Positions 35,927 to 47,345 of a stretch of 64,000 nucleotides of DNA are shown here, one piece after another. The translations under genes and the position numbers were made by a program. The stretch is from Megachile rotundata (Eukaryota; Arthropoda; Insecta; Hymenoptera; Megachilidae). The DNA lies in the NCBI RefSeq assembly GCF_050947335.1, contig NC_134988.1, positions 9,672,001 to 9,736,000 of the forward strand, written 5' to 3'. Position 1 is the first letter of the stretch. Every line of letters begins with the position of its first letter. The notes under the pieces were generated by a model, which saw only the letters and a program-made list of their open reading frames with translations, was not told the DNA's origin and searched no databases.

Positions 35927-37105
35927 TAAGATGACTGTATACATAAAGTTCCATGTAACTCTAAAAATATGAACAAAACACTTGAGGTGGAATATTGGAA
36001 ACCGTTCAAAGGTACATATTCTCAATATTATTTTCTCTTGTTCTCCCTTTTCTATCTTATGAATTTTAATGTTACGCGTAGGCCTGAGCATTCTTCCGCG
36101 AACAACTTATCAGAATTTCGTCTAAGTATATTAATATATATCGTATGCGAGGGTCGTTAAAAAATAACATGATTTTAAGCAACGTTTTATACTTTTGACA
36201 AAATAACAAAATTGCTGCGTTTGTATGTAGGAAATCGGAATCTGTAGGATCTGATATTTGCTCTCTGTTTCCCTATTAAACGACGAGAGGATTTGTCGGT
36301 CTTTAACGAGAGAAAGAATGATTTCTTCGCTAAATGAATATTACACTTTTATACGTACATACAGTTATTTGTTATAAATAAGATATTGTATACCGTTGAA
36401 AGTATTTTTGTAATTTGATAATTACGTCTTTTTTTCGAAATTTGGAATTATATCGTTATCTATTTCTATCTGAATAATCAGCTCTTTCTTTTCATGTTAT
36501 TTAAAGATATATTATAGCGTTAAAAAAATACTTCGATTTAATATTGTTATGCTATTACAATTAATATCCTTTTCCTTTACTTCTCGTTTAGTTGTATATA
36601 AATAAAAAAAGGAAAAAGGTAAATGTAATTAGGCAGCATTAAAAGTAATGAAGATGTTGTTGATAGTAGAGAAATTTTTTGTTATGAATTAAAGAAGGAA
36701 TAATTATTCTGTGAATGGAATATTTAGCCATATCGAAGGATGTAAATCTTGTTATATTCAAAAATCAAATATTTGAATATTTGAAGGAAGCATTTGTTGC
36801 TAATTGTAACGTAAGATTTATGTAATGGTTTCGTAACGAACAAGGTGTGAAACGTAGTCTAATAGTTACTAAAAATTAAGAACAAAAAGACGGGGGGTTT
36901 ATCTGCAATACTGGCAGATTCAATACACATTTTGTAACGATTAAACAGATTTATTATCGTTTATACGCGCAATAATTATGCAATACATTTAAGTGAAATA
37001 TTATATTTTGTAATCTTATTTTTGTAATGAACTGCGTTGTTCGTCCTACGTTTGTAAAATAAAAAAGTGTTATATTTGCATAAATGTTTTTTTAATAAAT
37101 CTCCA
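35927..37105 (+). other. TBC1D13: Probable TBC1D13 3' UTR
   Basis: AT-rich, no gene-like frame. Candidate poly(A) signals AATAAA occur near 36600 and at 37058-37063 and 37094-37099. The 3' end is inferred. Confidence 0.5.
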
Positions 37106-37370
37106 TCGATCCACTACAAAATTTATCTAAGTTCTAATGATTTACTTCTGTTTAATGTTTACTCCTGTATATTCAAGTTTGCGTTTGGATTCTATAGGGA
37201 AAATGGCAGACTAGGATAGGTCTTTATGGTCTACAATAATATTTTGGTACATACCTAATTTATAAAAGTTGTTTTACTACTCAGTTTATGTCTCAGCAAG
37301 ACGATTTTAGCTTTTAGAATCAATTTTCTAAAATTTAAAGAACAAAATCAATTTACTTACTGCAAAATAA

Positions 37371-37773
37371 CATTTTTTTGAAAATGGTGGCGCCATCTCT
37401 TCAACGAACAGGGTGAACTACGCACTTTTGAAACTGCACTTTCATTAGTTCTGACATACTACCACTAGATGGCACCATGAGTATTTTTTCCGGTTCAATT
37501 CAATCAATATAGCTAATTTTATTAGTTCAATTGACTATAATATGAATTATATTACATCATAGTACAAAACCAATTCACTTCGAATTATTTTGGCTTCACC
37601 AAACTATTATCAATTTTTAACCACTCTTAGGATAACCATAACTTCCGGCTTCTGTCTTATGCACCGCCATCTTGTGGTAGAAGACAGGAACTAATTAAAG
37701 TAGAGTTTCAAAAGTGCGTAGTTCACCTGTTCGCCGGAGAGATGGCGCCACTTGTTCCATTTTTAAAAAAATG
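37371..37773. mobile_element. Foldback element with four CTCF-like motifs
   Basis: Left arm from 37371 to about 37490 and right arm from about 37660 to 37773 are inverted copies of roughly 110 bp with scattered mismatches (for example GTGAACTACGCACTTTTGAA on one side, inverted on the other). The spacer is about 170 bp. CTCF-like sites: AGATGGCGCC on minus at 37389-37398; CCACTAGATGGCAC on plus at 37462-37475; CCACAAGATGGCGG on minus at 37664-37677; AGATGGCGCC on plus at 37740-37749. No transposase and no clear target duplication, so the label mobile element is inference from structure. Confidence 0.6.
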
Positions 37774-38392
37774 CAATTAACACCGATTTTATTGATTAAT
37801 ATGCTATATACTTATTATATATTTATTAATATTACTTATATGGTGTGTGTAATATACTCTATAGGCCCGAACAAGTGGATTATGTGTTTAGAACAATTCG
37901 TACGCTACACTGTATCTCGTCGATGATATAGGGAATGACATGAGGTTAAAAATTTTCGTGTATATCGCCAAAAACAATTCTTACGAATATCTTTTTTTAC
38001 AAAAAACAGCTTACTTGCAAAATTTAGTCGATATCGAAGCATGCCGGTTTTTTGAAGTTACGCCGCAATTCACAAATCTAAGCTTCCGGAAGTTAGACAA
38101 CTGTCATGTTCTCAAGCTTGAAAATTAGTGTAATTAAAAATTAAAAAGAGTTAAATATGTTATAATTTTGAAATTTAAAATTCTTCTAAATGCAGAAATG
38201 TAATTATTAAACAATTTATACTACAGTTATTACAAAATTTACAACGCTATGCATTTAAACTTGACCACCGTCACCAGATGCCGCTACTGGCGCCAAATTC
38301 AAACTCGCGCTCCTACCCGAAACTAAAAACCACAAAAATCTCTCTTGCACAATACCCGTACCATTCTGGGTTAAACACTCAACGATAATACA
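37774..38392. other. Intergenic DNA with a small GC-richer block
   Basis: AT-rich to about 38240. Positions 38260-38390 are more GC-balanced and hold CACCAGATGCCGC and CTGGCGCC, a weak relative of the CTCF-like motif. It could be the promoter of the candidate small gene that follows. Confidence 0.35.
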
Positions 38393-38585
38393 ATGTTCTA
38401 TCGCAACCTTACTGCAAACATTCGCAATAGATTCAACAGTAAGTAACAGCCCTACTTATTATCCAACATCCGCTACCATTTTTAATTTCCATTTATTCTC
38501 ACGTTCTGATACAGAGGCTGTTTTTGTTGCAGAGTGGTCGAACCGGTTGTTCGGGGTATGCCTTCGATTTAGGACTGCCCATTAG
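38393..38585 (+). CDS. Candidate two-exon small ORF (32 aa), unrecognised
   Basis: ATG at 38393 opens a frame to 38438, followed by a strong donor GTAAGT. A 94-bp intron ends in a pyrimidine-rich TTTTTGTTGCAG, and the frame continues 38533-38585 to TAG, giving 32 residues (MFYRNLTANIRNRFNKWSNR at the start). An alternative donor GTATGC at 38557 is possible. I recognise no family. It may equally be the spliced 5' part of a longer gene or a non-coding RNA; the support is the splice signals in a small GC-richer island. Confidence 0.2.
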
Positions 38586-38899
38586 AAATTCCTATAGAGC
38601 TGCACTCGTACCTCCTTTATAAAGTCTCAAAAGGTGACCTAACATCTGTGTCCCTATAGGCGGAGCCAAATGGTAGAACCTCCAATGATCTTGCGTTCCA
38701 TGTGCGTTTATAATCAAACTGGAAATATAAAATGTCGATATAAATCAAGGGGGACAGTCTTATTGCTAGCTTTGTATCAAAACCTAGCTGCGAGAACTTG
38801 TCGGAGGACATTAATCCTTTGTACTTGTGTGGACCTTTTATTTTTGTTGGGGATTTATTGGAGTTTATTTGAATAATTGTTGGGGTTTATAATTAATAA

Positions 38900-39720
38900 A
38901 CTTTTGGGATTTGGGAAGTTGGAAATGGTAGGGGTTTTGATGGGGGTGGAATTTTGGAATATTGAGAATTTGGGGATTTGGGGATTTGGGTATTGGGGAG
39001 TATGGAATCTTAGATATTTGGGAATTTAGGGATTTGGGAATTTAGGGATTTGGGAGTTTAGGGATTTAGGAATTTAGGTATTTGGGAATTTAAGGATTTG
39101 GGAATTTAGGGATTTGGGAGTTTAGGGATTTGGGGGTTTAGGGATTTGGGAATTTGGAGCTTTGGAGGTTTAGAAATTTGGGGGTTTCAGATTTTGGGGA
39201 TTTGCAAATTTGGAGATTTGAAAATTTGGGGATTTGAGATTTTGGGGATTTGCAGATTTAGAGATTTGAGAATTTGGGGATTTGAGAATTTAGGGATTTG
39301 AGAATTCTGGAAATTTAGAAATCTGAGAATTTAGGGATTTGGGAATATAGGGATTTAGGGGTTTAGTGATTTGGAAACTTAGGGATTTGAAATTTCAGGA
39401 ATTTGGGAATTTTTGGGGGTTGGAGGGTTTAGGGATTCGGAAATATAGGAATTTGGGGTTTTACTGATTTGGAAATTTAGGGATTTGGTAATTTAGGAAT
39501 TTGGGGGTTTAGTAATTTGGGAATTTTGGGATTTGAAAACTTAGGAATTTGGGTAGTTTAGTGATTTAAAAATGTAGGAATTTGTAAATTTAGGGATTTG
39601 GAAATTTGGGGATTCAAAAGTTTAGAAATTTGGGAACTTGAGATTCAGGGCATTTGTGGATTTGAAGTCTGGAATTAGAGGAGTTGGACACTTCGACATT
39701 TAAGAGTTTTGGAATTTGGG
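38900..39720. repeat. 16-bp minisatellite, GGGAATTTAGGGATTT type
   Basis: Degenerate units of GGGATTTGGGAATTTA across about 800 bp, purine-rich on the plus strand, decaying into AT-rich sequence by 39950. No gene. Confidence 0.92.
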
Positions 39721-41164
39721 AATTCATGTTCTTGTGAAACTAAGAAATTAGTCATTTAGGAAGCTAGGAAGTTAGAAATTTCAGGATTCGTAAGTTTGAA
39801 AGTTTAGGATATGAGAACCTGCAAATTTGGACATTTGAGAACTTGATTATCATAATATCCTAGAAATCTGAGAACTTGATTATCATAAAATCCTAGAAAT
39901 CTAAAAACTTGCTTATTATAAAACCCTACAATTCAAGGAACTTGAGAACTTGAGAATTTCAGAATTTAAGGTTCTACAAACTTGATACCTAAAGATAATG
40001 AAAACTCAACTACTCCAGAACTTCCCCGAAGAACACTTGCCGACTTCATCCAAAAAAGTACCTCTCTCTAAAACTATTTCTCTCTCCCTAATTTCCAAAC
40101 ACCAAATCTAATGTCAAATTTCTACCCACCCAATTCTCCCCAAAATCTCAAATACAAATTACAGAAGAATTTCTCCTAAAATCATCGTCAGCATTCCACG
40201 TCAGCGAAACATCAGAACTGCTAGCGATAATCAAAGGAACGCTAGATGTATTCACGCAAAGGATTATCGGCGAGTCGTTGGTCGCCTTTGTCCTAGGAAT
40301 AAAGTGTGCTTAGTCGCTTCGTTTTCAGCTTAATACCTTTAAAGAGTACAGTAAAACGGTCGAGTGACATCGGGTCGGAAGCGACAAACGGTCGAGACAA
40401 AACATTTTTTCTGCGTTGCAGAGTTCAGGCAAAATCGGTTGTAAAATTTTCAAGCTTTACCTGCCGGAACCGTGGACGAAGGATAGAAAGTACAGCAGAA
40501 CCGACGGTTGCGAATTACCATGCAATAAAATTAATATTGTTTAAATGCGGTTTGAAAGCGTCCCTGGACGCGCACGGGACCACCGTAAATGGACAAAACA
40601 TGGCGGGCTAAGCCTGACCCGGAATCACCAGGCTTAATCTTTTACCCCTAGCCACGTAGCTTTCACAAATTTCTTTCTGTCGTTTTACCTTTTTTTATAC
40701 CTTGTGTCGTTTGTTATTAAATTATATTTATTTATTCTGTAAAGGTTTTATTCTGCGATCGCTCTTGGGACAACATGTGATTTTGGAGGGTCAGGTTTGT
40801 TTGGCTCGTTTGTACTTTTCATTAAAAATGTGTGACTGAGGAGTTTTGTGAGGATAGGGGAGGATTATGTACGTTAAGTGTAATATACAATGTTTACGAC
40901 AATATTGTAATATTAAATATTTGGAATAAAAAGGGGAGCATAAACTCTTTACTTCTTTAACACTAAAAGTACCAAACCAGTTAAATGACCGCTGCATAAG
41001 TTTTTGATTATAAGATACACATTTTCTTAAAATACATTTCTTAAAATCTACATTGATTTTCATCCATATGAAGAATAAATGTATGTTCTATTTTATGTTT
41101 CGTCATTTGTTTATTTATTTTTTAACTTCATTTTTAATTTCGAATGAAGTATACGCTATATGCA
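39721..41164. other. Intergenic DNA with a GC-richer unique island
   Basis: Decayed repeat to about 40060, then unique sequence. Positions 40160-40700 are GC-balanced with a 101-codon open frame (40306-40611) that matches nothing I know, and the palindrome GCGTCCCTGGACGC near 40559. A regulatory island is as likely as an exon. Confidence 0.4.
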
Positions 41165-43340
41165 GGTAGGTTTAGTGTTAAATCTAACACCTTAAGTTTT
41201 TAGAAGACACTTTTGAAAATGGAACTTTGGAACGTTTAGTTTTTTGGCGGGTGACTTATGTCTTTAGGTTTAATGCAATTTAAAGTAGGTACTTTTTAAG
41301 TGAATCTTTATTGAGATATGGGTGGTATATTAATGTGGAGAAACATATACTTGTTTAAGTAGTTAATAGTTAATAGTTATGTAGTTGGTACTATTTCTTT
41401 GCTTTGAGTTAATAGTTGCTGTATATCATCGTTATCGTATTAATAGTAGTTATTAGTTAATAGTTATGTAGTTGATAATGTTTCTTTTCCTTTAGTTAAT
41501 CGTTGCTATATATTATAATTATTGTATTAATAATAAGTTGATATAGTAATGTAATTAGCTGTTATTTTTGTCCTTGTGTTATGCTGCATAAAATGGTTAA
41601 ATAAATAAATAAGTTTTATGCTACATAAAATGGTACACTATGTATTTGTTGTATTTTATGAAGCATAGATGCATTATTTCTCTTTTCGTTGAAATTGTAG
41701 AGGACATTTTTTGCTTGTACTAATTGTAATTCCTTGTTTTATTTTCAAGTACTCTTAAGAATTTGTAATATTGTTCTATTGTATTTATAATAGAATTGTA
41801 TTTACTGTTTGTTATTTTTCTCAATAAATAAATTTGTTTATTGTGAATACATTTATTTAACATTTTATCATAAATAGTTCTGTTATTGTATTATAAATAA
41901 ATTTATTTTATAAAATTTGTTATTTTAATATAAATAAATTTGTTACGTGTTATTTAACCATTGTAACCCTTAACGCGAGCAAAGGTAACTTTAATTCGCG
42001 AAATACCAACGAGTTGCCAAAGTGGAATGATTAACACGCTCGTAATGTCGCATAACGATTCATTTGCAGAGTTGTAAATTACGAGCATGAAGGAATTTGC
42101 GCAATGAAAAATTTGCATACCTGCCAGACTGAGATAAAAATTATTATTTTTTATATATAATAAAATTATAGATCAGTAGTAGACATCAATAAATAATTGA
42201 TAGCAATATATTACAGTACTAGGCAATATAACGAGAGCCATACGTCCACCTTCAAGCTTTTCATTTCCATTTTCATCATATTTAATATTTTTAATTTTAT
42301 AAATTTTAAAATTTAAAAATTTCTAATTTCTGTTATTAATTCAAGATTATTCTGTATTATCATTATTGTTAAATAAGTAAATATACAGAAACATGAAGGT
42401 CTTCATTACGGTTAGAAAAATAGTAATTTTATGAGAAATTAATATTAACAGTTTGTCTAACAATTGGAACAATTCACAATTGTTTAAAAATGTCAAACTT
42501 TTACACTTGAAGATATTGTTTCTGTTAGTAAATGGCTACTATAAAACTCTTTACTTAACAAGTTTGATGAACTGTTTTGAACTTATCATTTCTCTATTAT
42601 TATACATATGCATATCGTCGCCATTTTGTCTACTATGTATTATACTATGATTGCCTCTATTATATGTATATTAAATGTCACTATTTTTATGCAATACCAT
42701 GTTTATACATTACATGTAGAACAATGAAGATTTAGTTAAAAAGCACCTATTTTAAATTGTATTAAATGTAAAAAGGCATAAGTCACCCTTCAAAGGATTA
42801 AACGTTCCGAAGTTCCATTTTTGAAGAAGTATTATAAATAATTAAAGAATTATATTTAAAGAAGTAAAGCGTGTATGTTTCTCTTTTTATTCCCATAATA
42901 TTTCAGTATAATTGCCCCTATTATTCATTAAATGTCACTATTGTATGTTTCTCCACATTAATACACCACCCATATTTCAATACAAAATTCACTTAAAAAG
43001 TACCTACTTTAAATTGCATTAAACGATGTTCAATTTTCAACGGTGTAATATAAATTGACTAAGGTGTTAGACTTAAAGAACTGAACCATTCATACTTCTC
43101 TTTTTATTCTCATTATATTACACTATAATTGTCTTTATTATATATTAAACGTCACTATTGTACATTTCTCCATATTCATACACCACTTCTCAATAAGGAT
43201 TCATTTAAAAAGTACCTACTCTAAATTGCATTAAACCTAAAGACATAAGTCACCCTTCAAAGGATTAAACTTTCCGAAGTTCCATTTTTGAAGGTGTATT
43301 ATAAATAATTAAGGTGTTAGATTGTTAGATTTAAAGAAGT
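41165..43340. repeat. Family of about 180-250-bp repeats in inverted and tandem arrangement
   Basis: A block at 41165-41350 (containing GACTTATGTCTTTAGGTTTAA) reappears inverted in three direct, partly truncated copies at about 42665-42860, 42930-43075 and 43145-43340 (TTGCATTAAACCTAAAGACA). Shared blocks include AAAAAGTACCTACT, CATAAGTCACCCTTCAAAGG and TCCGAAGTTCCATTTTTGAA. The intervening 41350-42660 is AT-rich with GTTAATAGTTATGTAGTTG repeats and no transposase. It may be one 2.2-kb element with unequal ends or separate insertions. Confidence 0.65.
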
Positions 43341-43749
43341 AAGGAGCTTCTCTTTTTATTCCCTCTCTTTGTTTCTGTTTGACGCACGAGCGCGTTCAAG
43401 GATCACAGTCGCGTGAACCCGCAGGACATGAATCGACGAACATCTTCGTTTCTTTGCCGAGTCGACTTTAATGATCGGCGCCGTAAAAATGTTTTCTGTT
43501 TTTATTTTTTTACAGCGCCATAAACACGTCGCCGATGAAAGCGTGCTTTCGTGCGCGAGCAAGCTTTCCCCTACTCTCTCGCGATGCATTCCGTTTATAA
43601 AAATCGATTCAATATCAAATTGCGAAATATTTCGTACGTTTATCCTTGAAATGAAGTTGGACGCACGCAAGGTTTAACCTTGGCGATTTTCCAGTTAATT
43701 CAAGACATTTATTTAGTTACTCTTTTTAGTCAGTTAAGTTTAGAGGCTT
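43341..43749. other. GC-richer unique island
   Basis: Non-repetitive sequence with short open frames on both strands and no recognised domain. CCATAAA and TTTATAA motifs suit Caudal/Hox-type binding but are expected often by chance in AT-rich DNA. Confidence 0.35.
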
Positions 43750-44262
43750 ACTCGTCAAAATGGCGGATCTTGGGGTTCTCTTAGGTTCCTTTAAGGTTTA
43801 TTATTTTAAATTTTGGAAAAGTGTTAAGAAATTTTTGTGCAAATTTATGTCAACTTTTATGAAGGTAAAGATTAAGCTAGTTTAAAGTATAAACTAGTTT
43901 ATGTATTATTTATTTTTATAATTTAGTAAAAATGGCGGGTCTTAGATTTCTTACTTTAAGGTTTAGTATTTTAAGCTTCGGGAAAGAGTTAAGAAATTTT
44001 TGTGAAAATTTATGTCAACTTTTTTTAAGACAAAGATTAAGCTAGTTTAAAGTATAAACTAGTTTATGTATTATTTATTTTTATAATTTAGTCAAAACGG
44101 CAGATCTTAGATTTCTTACTTTAAGGTTTATTATGTTTAGTTTTGGGAAAGTGTTAAGAAATTTTTGTGAAAATGAATGTCAACTTTTTTGAAGACAAAC
44201 GTTAAACTAGTTAAAAGTATAAACTAGTTTATGCATTATTTATTTTTATAATTTAGTTTCAA
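43750..44262. repeat. About 170-bp tandem repeat, three copies
   Basis: Three units, each opening with a TCAAAATGGCGGATCTT-like block: AAAATGGC at 43757 and 43929, and a mutated AAAACGGC in the third near 44094. Each closes with CTAGTTTA-spacer-TAAACTAG and a TTATTTATTTTTATAATTTA tail. Spacing is about 172 and 165 bp. Confidence 0.88.
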
Positions 44263-44759
44263 TTTGAATACAATGTTATCATTAAAATTTGTTACATCTG
44301 AGATCCGATATAAAAATTCCATACGATTTGTTAAGCTGCAAAAATTTATTTAAAGAACAAAATCTATTTATTTGACCTAATTCGACACGCAAAATATTTT
44401 TAACACATAAGTATGGAGACTTCTTTCAGTAAAAAAAGGAAAAGAACATTTTCGTGTGTCGAAACGCGTTGATTATTCGGAATTCCTTACAGAACATTTA
44501 GTTATATTGCAGCGCAGTGACTGTGAATCGTAACCTCTTGATTACAGCACCTGCGGGATGCATGATGGCACATCAGGGTACCGCAACGTCTCGTAACTTT
44601 ACATAAAATTAGTACCTAAAAGCCCTTCGTCTTCATGGGTCTCATGGAATAACCGTGTCCAGACTGGAATCATTACAATGTGACAAATATTCTGCGATAT
44701 TTTATTTTTAATGTAAAACATTGGTGCTGTGTTTAGAGTTTAGAGTATGAGAGGGATGA
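44263..44759. other. Unique intergenic DNA
   Basis: A GC-balanced block at 44460-44680 with GATTACAGCACCTGCGGG and no coding frame. Otherwise AT-rich. No gene seen. Confidence 0.4.
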
Positions 44760-45670
44760 TGAGTCGCGGAGAGTAATGGATGAATTCTAAAAGTGGGAAT
44801 TTTAGGAATTTTAGGAAATTTGGGAATTTTAGGAATTTTAGGAATTTTAGGAATTTTAGGAATTTTAGGAAATTTAGGAATTTTAGGAATTTTAGGACAT
44901 ATGGAAATCTGGAGAATTTTTAAATTTTAAGATGACGAGACATATGAATTTTTTAGGGATTATAAATTAGTACTGGGAAGCTTGGAAATTTGGGAATTTG
45001 AGAATTTGGGATTTGGAGAATTTGTGGAATTTGTAGTATTTGGAATTTGGGGATTTGGGGAATTTGAGATTTGGGGATTTAGGGATTTGGGGAATTTGGG
45101 ATTGGGGGAATTTGGGATTTGAGGAATTTATGGAATTTGGGGAATTTGGAGAATTTGGGATTTGGTGAATTTGGGATTTGGTGAATTTGGGATTTGGTGA
45201 ATTTGGGATTTGGTGAATTTGGGATTTGGTGAATTTGGGATTTGGTGAATTTGGGATTTGGTGAATTTGGGATTTGGTGAATTTGGGATTTGGTGAATTT
45301 GGGATTTGGTGAATTTGGAACTTGGAGAATTTGGAACTTGGAGAATTTGGGATTTGGTGAATTTGGAATTTGGTGAATTTGGGATTTGGTGAATTTGGGA
45401 TTTGGTGAATTTGGAACTTGGAGAATTTGGAATTTGGAGAATTTGGGATTTGGTGAATTTGGAACTTGGAGAATTTGGGATTTGGTGAATTTGGAACTTG
45501 GAGAATTTGGGATTTGGAAAATTGGGGAATTTGGGATTTTAGAAAATTGGGAAATAGGGAAATAGGGAAAGTGGGAAATTGAGAATATGGAGATTTGAGA
45601 ATTTAGAAATATGAGAAATTGGATATTTGAGAAGCTGCGAATTTCAAAATTCAGAAATTCGAGATGTTTT
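44760..45670. repeat. 16-bp minisatellite with a perfect GAATTTGGGATTTGGT core
   Basis: Starts as AGGAATTTT (9-bp units, 44790-44900), then 16-bp units. About ten consecutive near-identical copies of GAATTTGGGATTTGGT lie at 45151-45312, then GAATTTGGAACTTGGA variants. It gives a 200-codon minus-strand frame of Asn-Pro-Lys-Phe repeats that is not a gene. The homogeneity at 45151-45312 implies recent expansion. Confidence 0.95.
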
Positions 45671-46585
45671 AAAGTGTGCAATTTTGTAATTCATTAATTC
45701 CAGAATTAACTAATTTTATAATTTAAGAATTAGATACTCTCGAAATTTTGATTTCTAAATTTTAAAATTCATAATTTAGTAATTTGGAAATCTGTCAACT
45801 TTCAAAATTTGCATAGTCAAGAATATAATAACTTAACAATTCAAAACTTGAAAAAATAAAAGATCTTTATCTCAGAATCCCTAATCTTCATTTACTTCCC
45901 CTACAATAAAGAACTTTGCAAAATGAATCTACAAATACTAAAAATTAATGAACAACCTTCATTTACAGTACTGTCAATATTTTATTACCAACAAACACCA
46001 CCATCCATAAAACTTTTTAAGCATTGTCAATATATTTTGATCAGCAGAGATTTCCATCGAGCTCCATTTCCAATAAAACTGTCGAGTCATCTGTGGAATA
46101 TCGCGTGGCATGCAAATACCATTGCCTAATTGTATTCTCAATGATTACGAGTGATCTACGTAAAGAACCCACTGACGCAAATATCACTGTTCGAAAACTC
46201 TTTCTAAGTACGCGTGATACCGTTCGAAGATAGCGGGAACGCTTTGGTTTTATCGCTTATCTCGGTTTAATCGCGCGTTGCGTTCATTTTTGAAGGTACA
46301 TCTACGTTTCTCTTTTAATTTCTTCAGACGGAATTAAAAGTTCCTAAACGAACAACTTTATTCGAAAGAATACGTGGTAAATCAACTGTTTATTGTTGTT
46401 GGGCGTGAGATGCTATTTTTATAGTGGCCAATAAATTTGACATTTCTGTCTGTTTCAACCCTCTTTTACGCTGTTTAACCTTGCTGAGAAAATGAATCGT
46501 AAAGGAATTAAATATAGGTGGCTTTGTGTGCTTTGGAATTGACTATTGTTAACTTAGTTGTTTGAGTTAATGATGGTTTGGACTT
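45671..46585. other. Intergenic DNA with an octamer-bearing island
   Basis: AT-rich to 45980. Positions 46020-46400 are unique and more GC-balanced, with the perfect POU octamer ATGCAAAT at 46110-46117 and CCAATAAAAC upstream. No gene recognised. Confidence 0.4.
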
Positions 46586-46589
46586 GTTT

Positions 46590-47345
46590 TATAAAAAAAG
46601 AGGTTAGAAGATATTTTACAAAAAATGAAGTTACAAGATATTTTATAAAAAAAGAAGTTACAAGATATTCTAAAAAAAGAAGTTACAAGATATTTTATAA
46701 AAAAAGAAGTTAGAAGATATTTTATAAAAAAAGAAGTTAGAAGATATTTTACAAAAAATGAAGTTAGAAGATATTTTACAAAAAAAGAAGTTAGAAAATA
46801 TTTTACAAAAAAAGAAGTTAGAAGATATTTTATAAAAAAAGAGGTTAGAAGATATTCTTTAAAAAAAGAGGTTAGAAGATATTATATAAAAAAAGGGGTT
46901 AGAAGATATTATATAAAAAAAGAGGTTAGAAGATATTTTATAAAAAAAGAGGTTACACGATATTTTATAAAAAAAAGAGGTTACAAGATATTTTATAAAA
47001 GAAGAGGTTACAAGATATTTTATAAAAGAAGAGGTTACAAGATATTTTATAAAAGAAGAGGTTAGAAGATATTTTATAAAAGAAGAGGTTACAAGATATT
47101 TTATAAAAGAAGAGGTTACAAGATATTTTATAAAAGAAGAGGTTAGAAGATATTATATAAAAAAAGAGGTTAGAAGATATTTTATAAAAAAAGAGGTTAC
47201 AAGATATTTTATAAAAGAAGAGGTTACAAGATATTTTATAAAAGAAGATGTTACAAGATATTTTATAAAAGAAGAGGTTAGAAGATATTTTATAAAAAAA
47301 GAGATTACAAAATATTTTATACAAAAAGAAGTTAGAAGATATTTT
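46590..47345. repeat. 27-bp minisatellite, about 27 copies
   Basis: The unit is GAAGAGGTTA-CAAGATATTT-TATAAAA (27 bp) with GAAGTTAGAAG variants. Because 27 is a multiple of three, a minus-strand frame stays open for about 140 codons as a nine-residue FFYKISCNL repeat. Repeat artefact. Confidence 0.95.

Noticed and set aside
40306..40611. 101-codon plus-strand frame
   Set aside because: Mixed composition but no recognisable domain, no splice signals and no neighbouring exons; listed only as a GC-richer island.
45079..45681. 200-codon Asn-Pro-Lys-Phe repeat frame
   Set aside because: Direct translation of the GAATTTGGGATTTGGT minisatellite; no start context, splice sites or domain.
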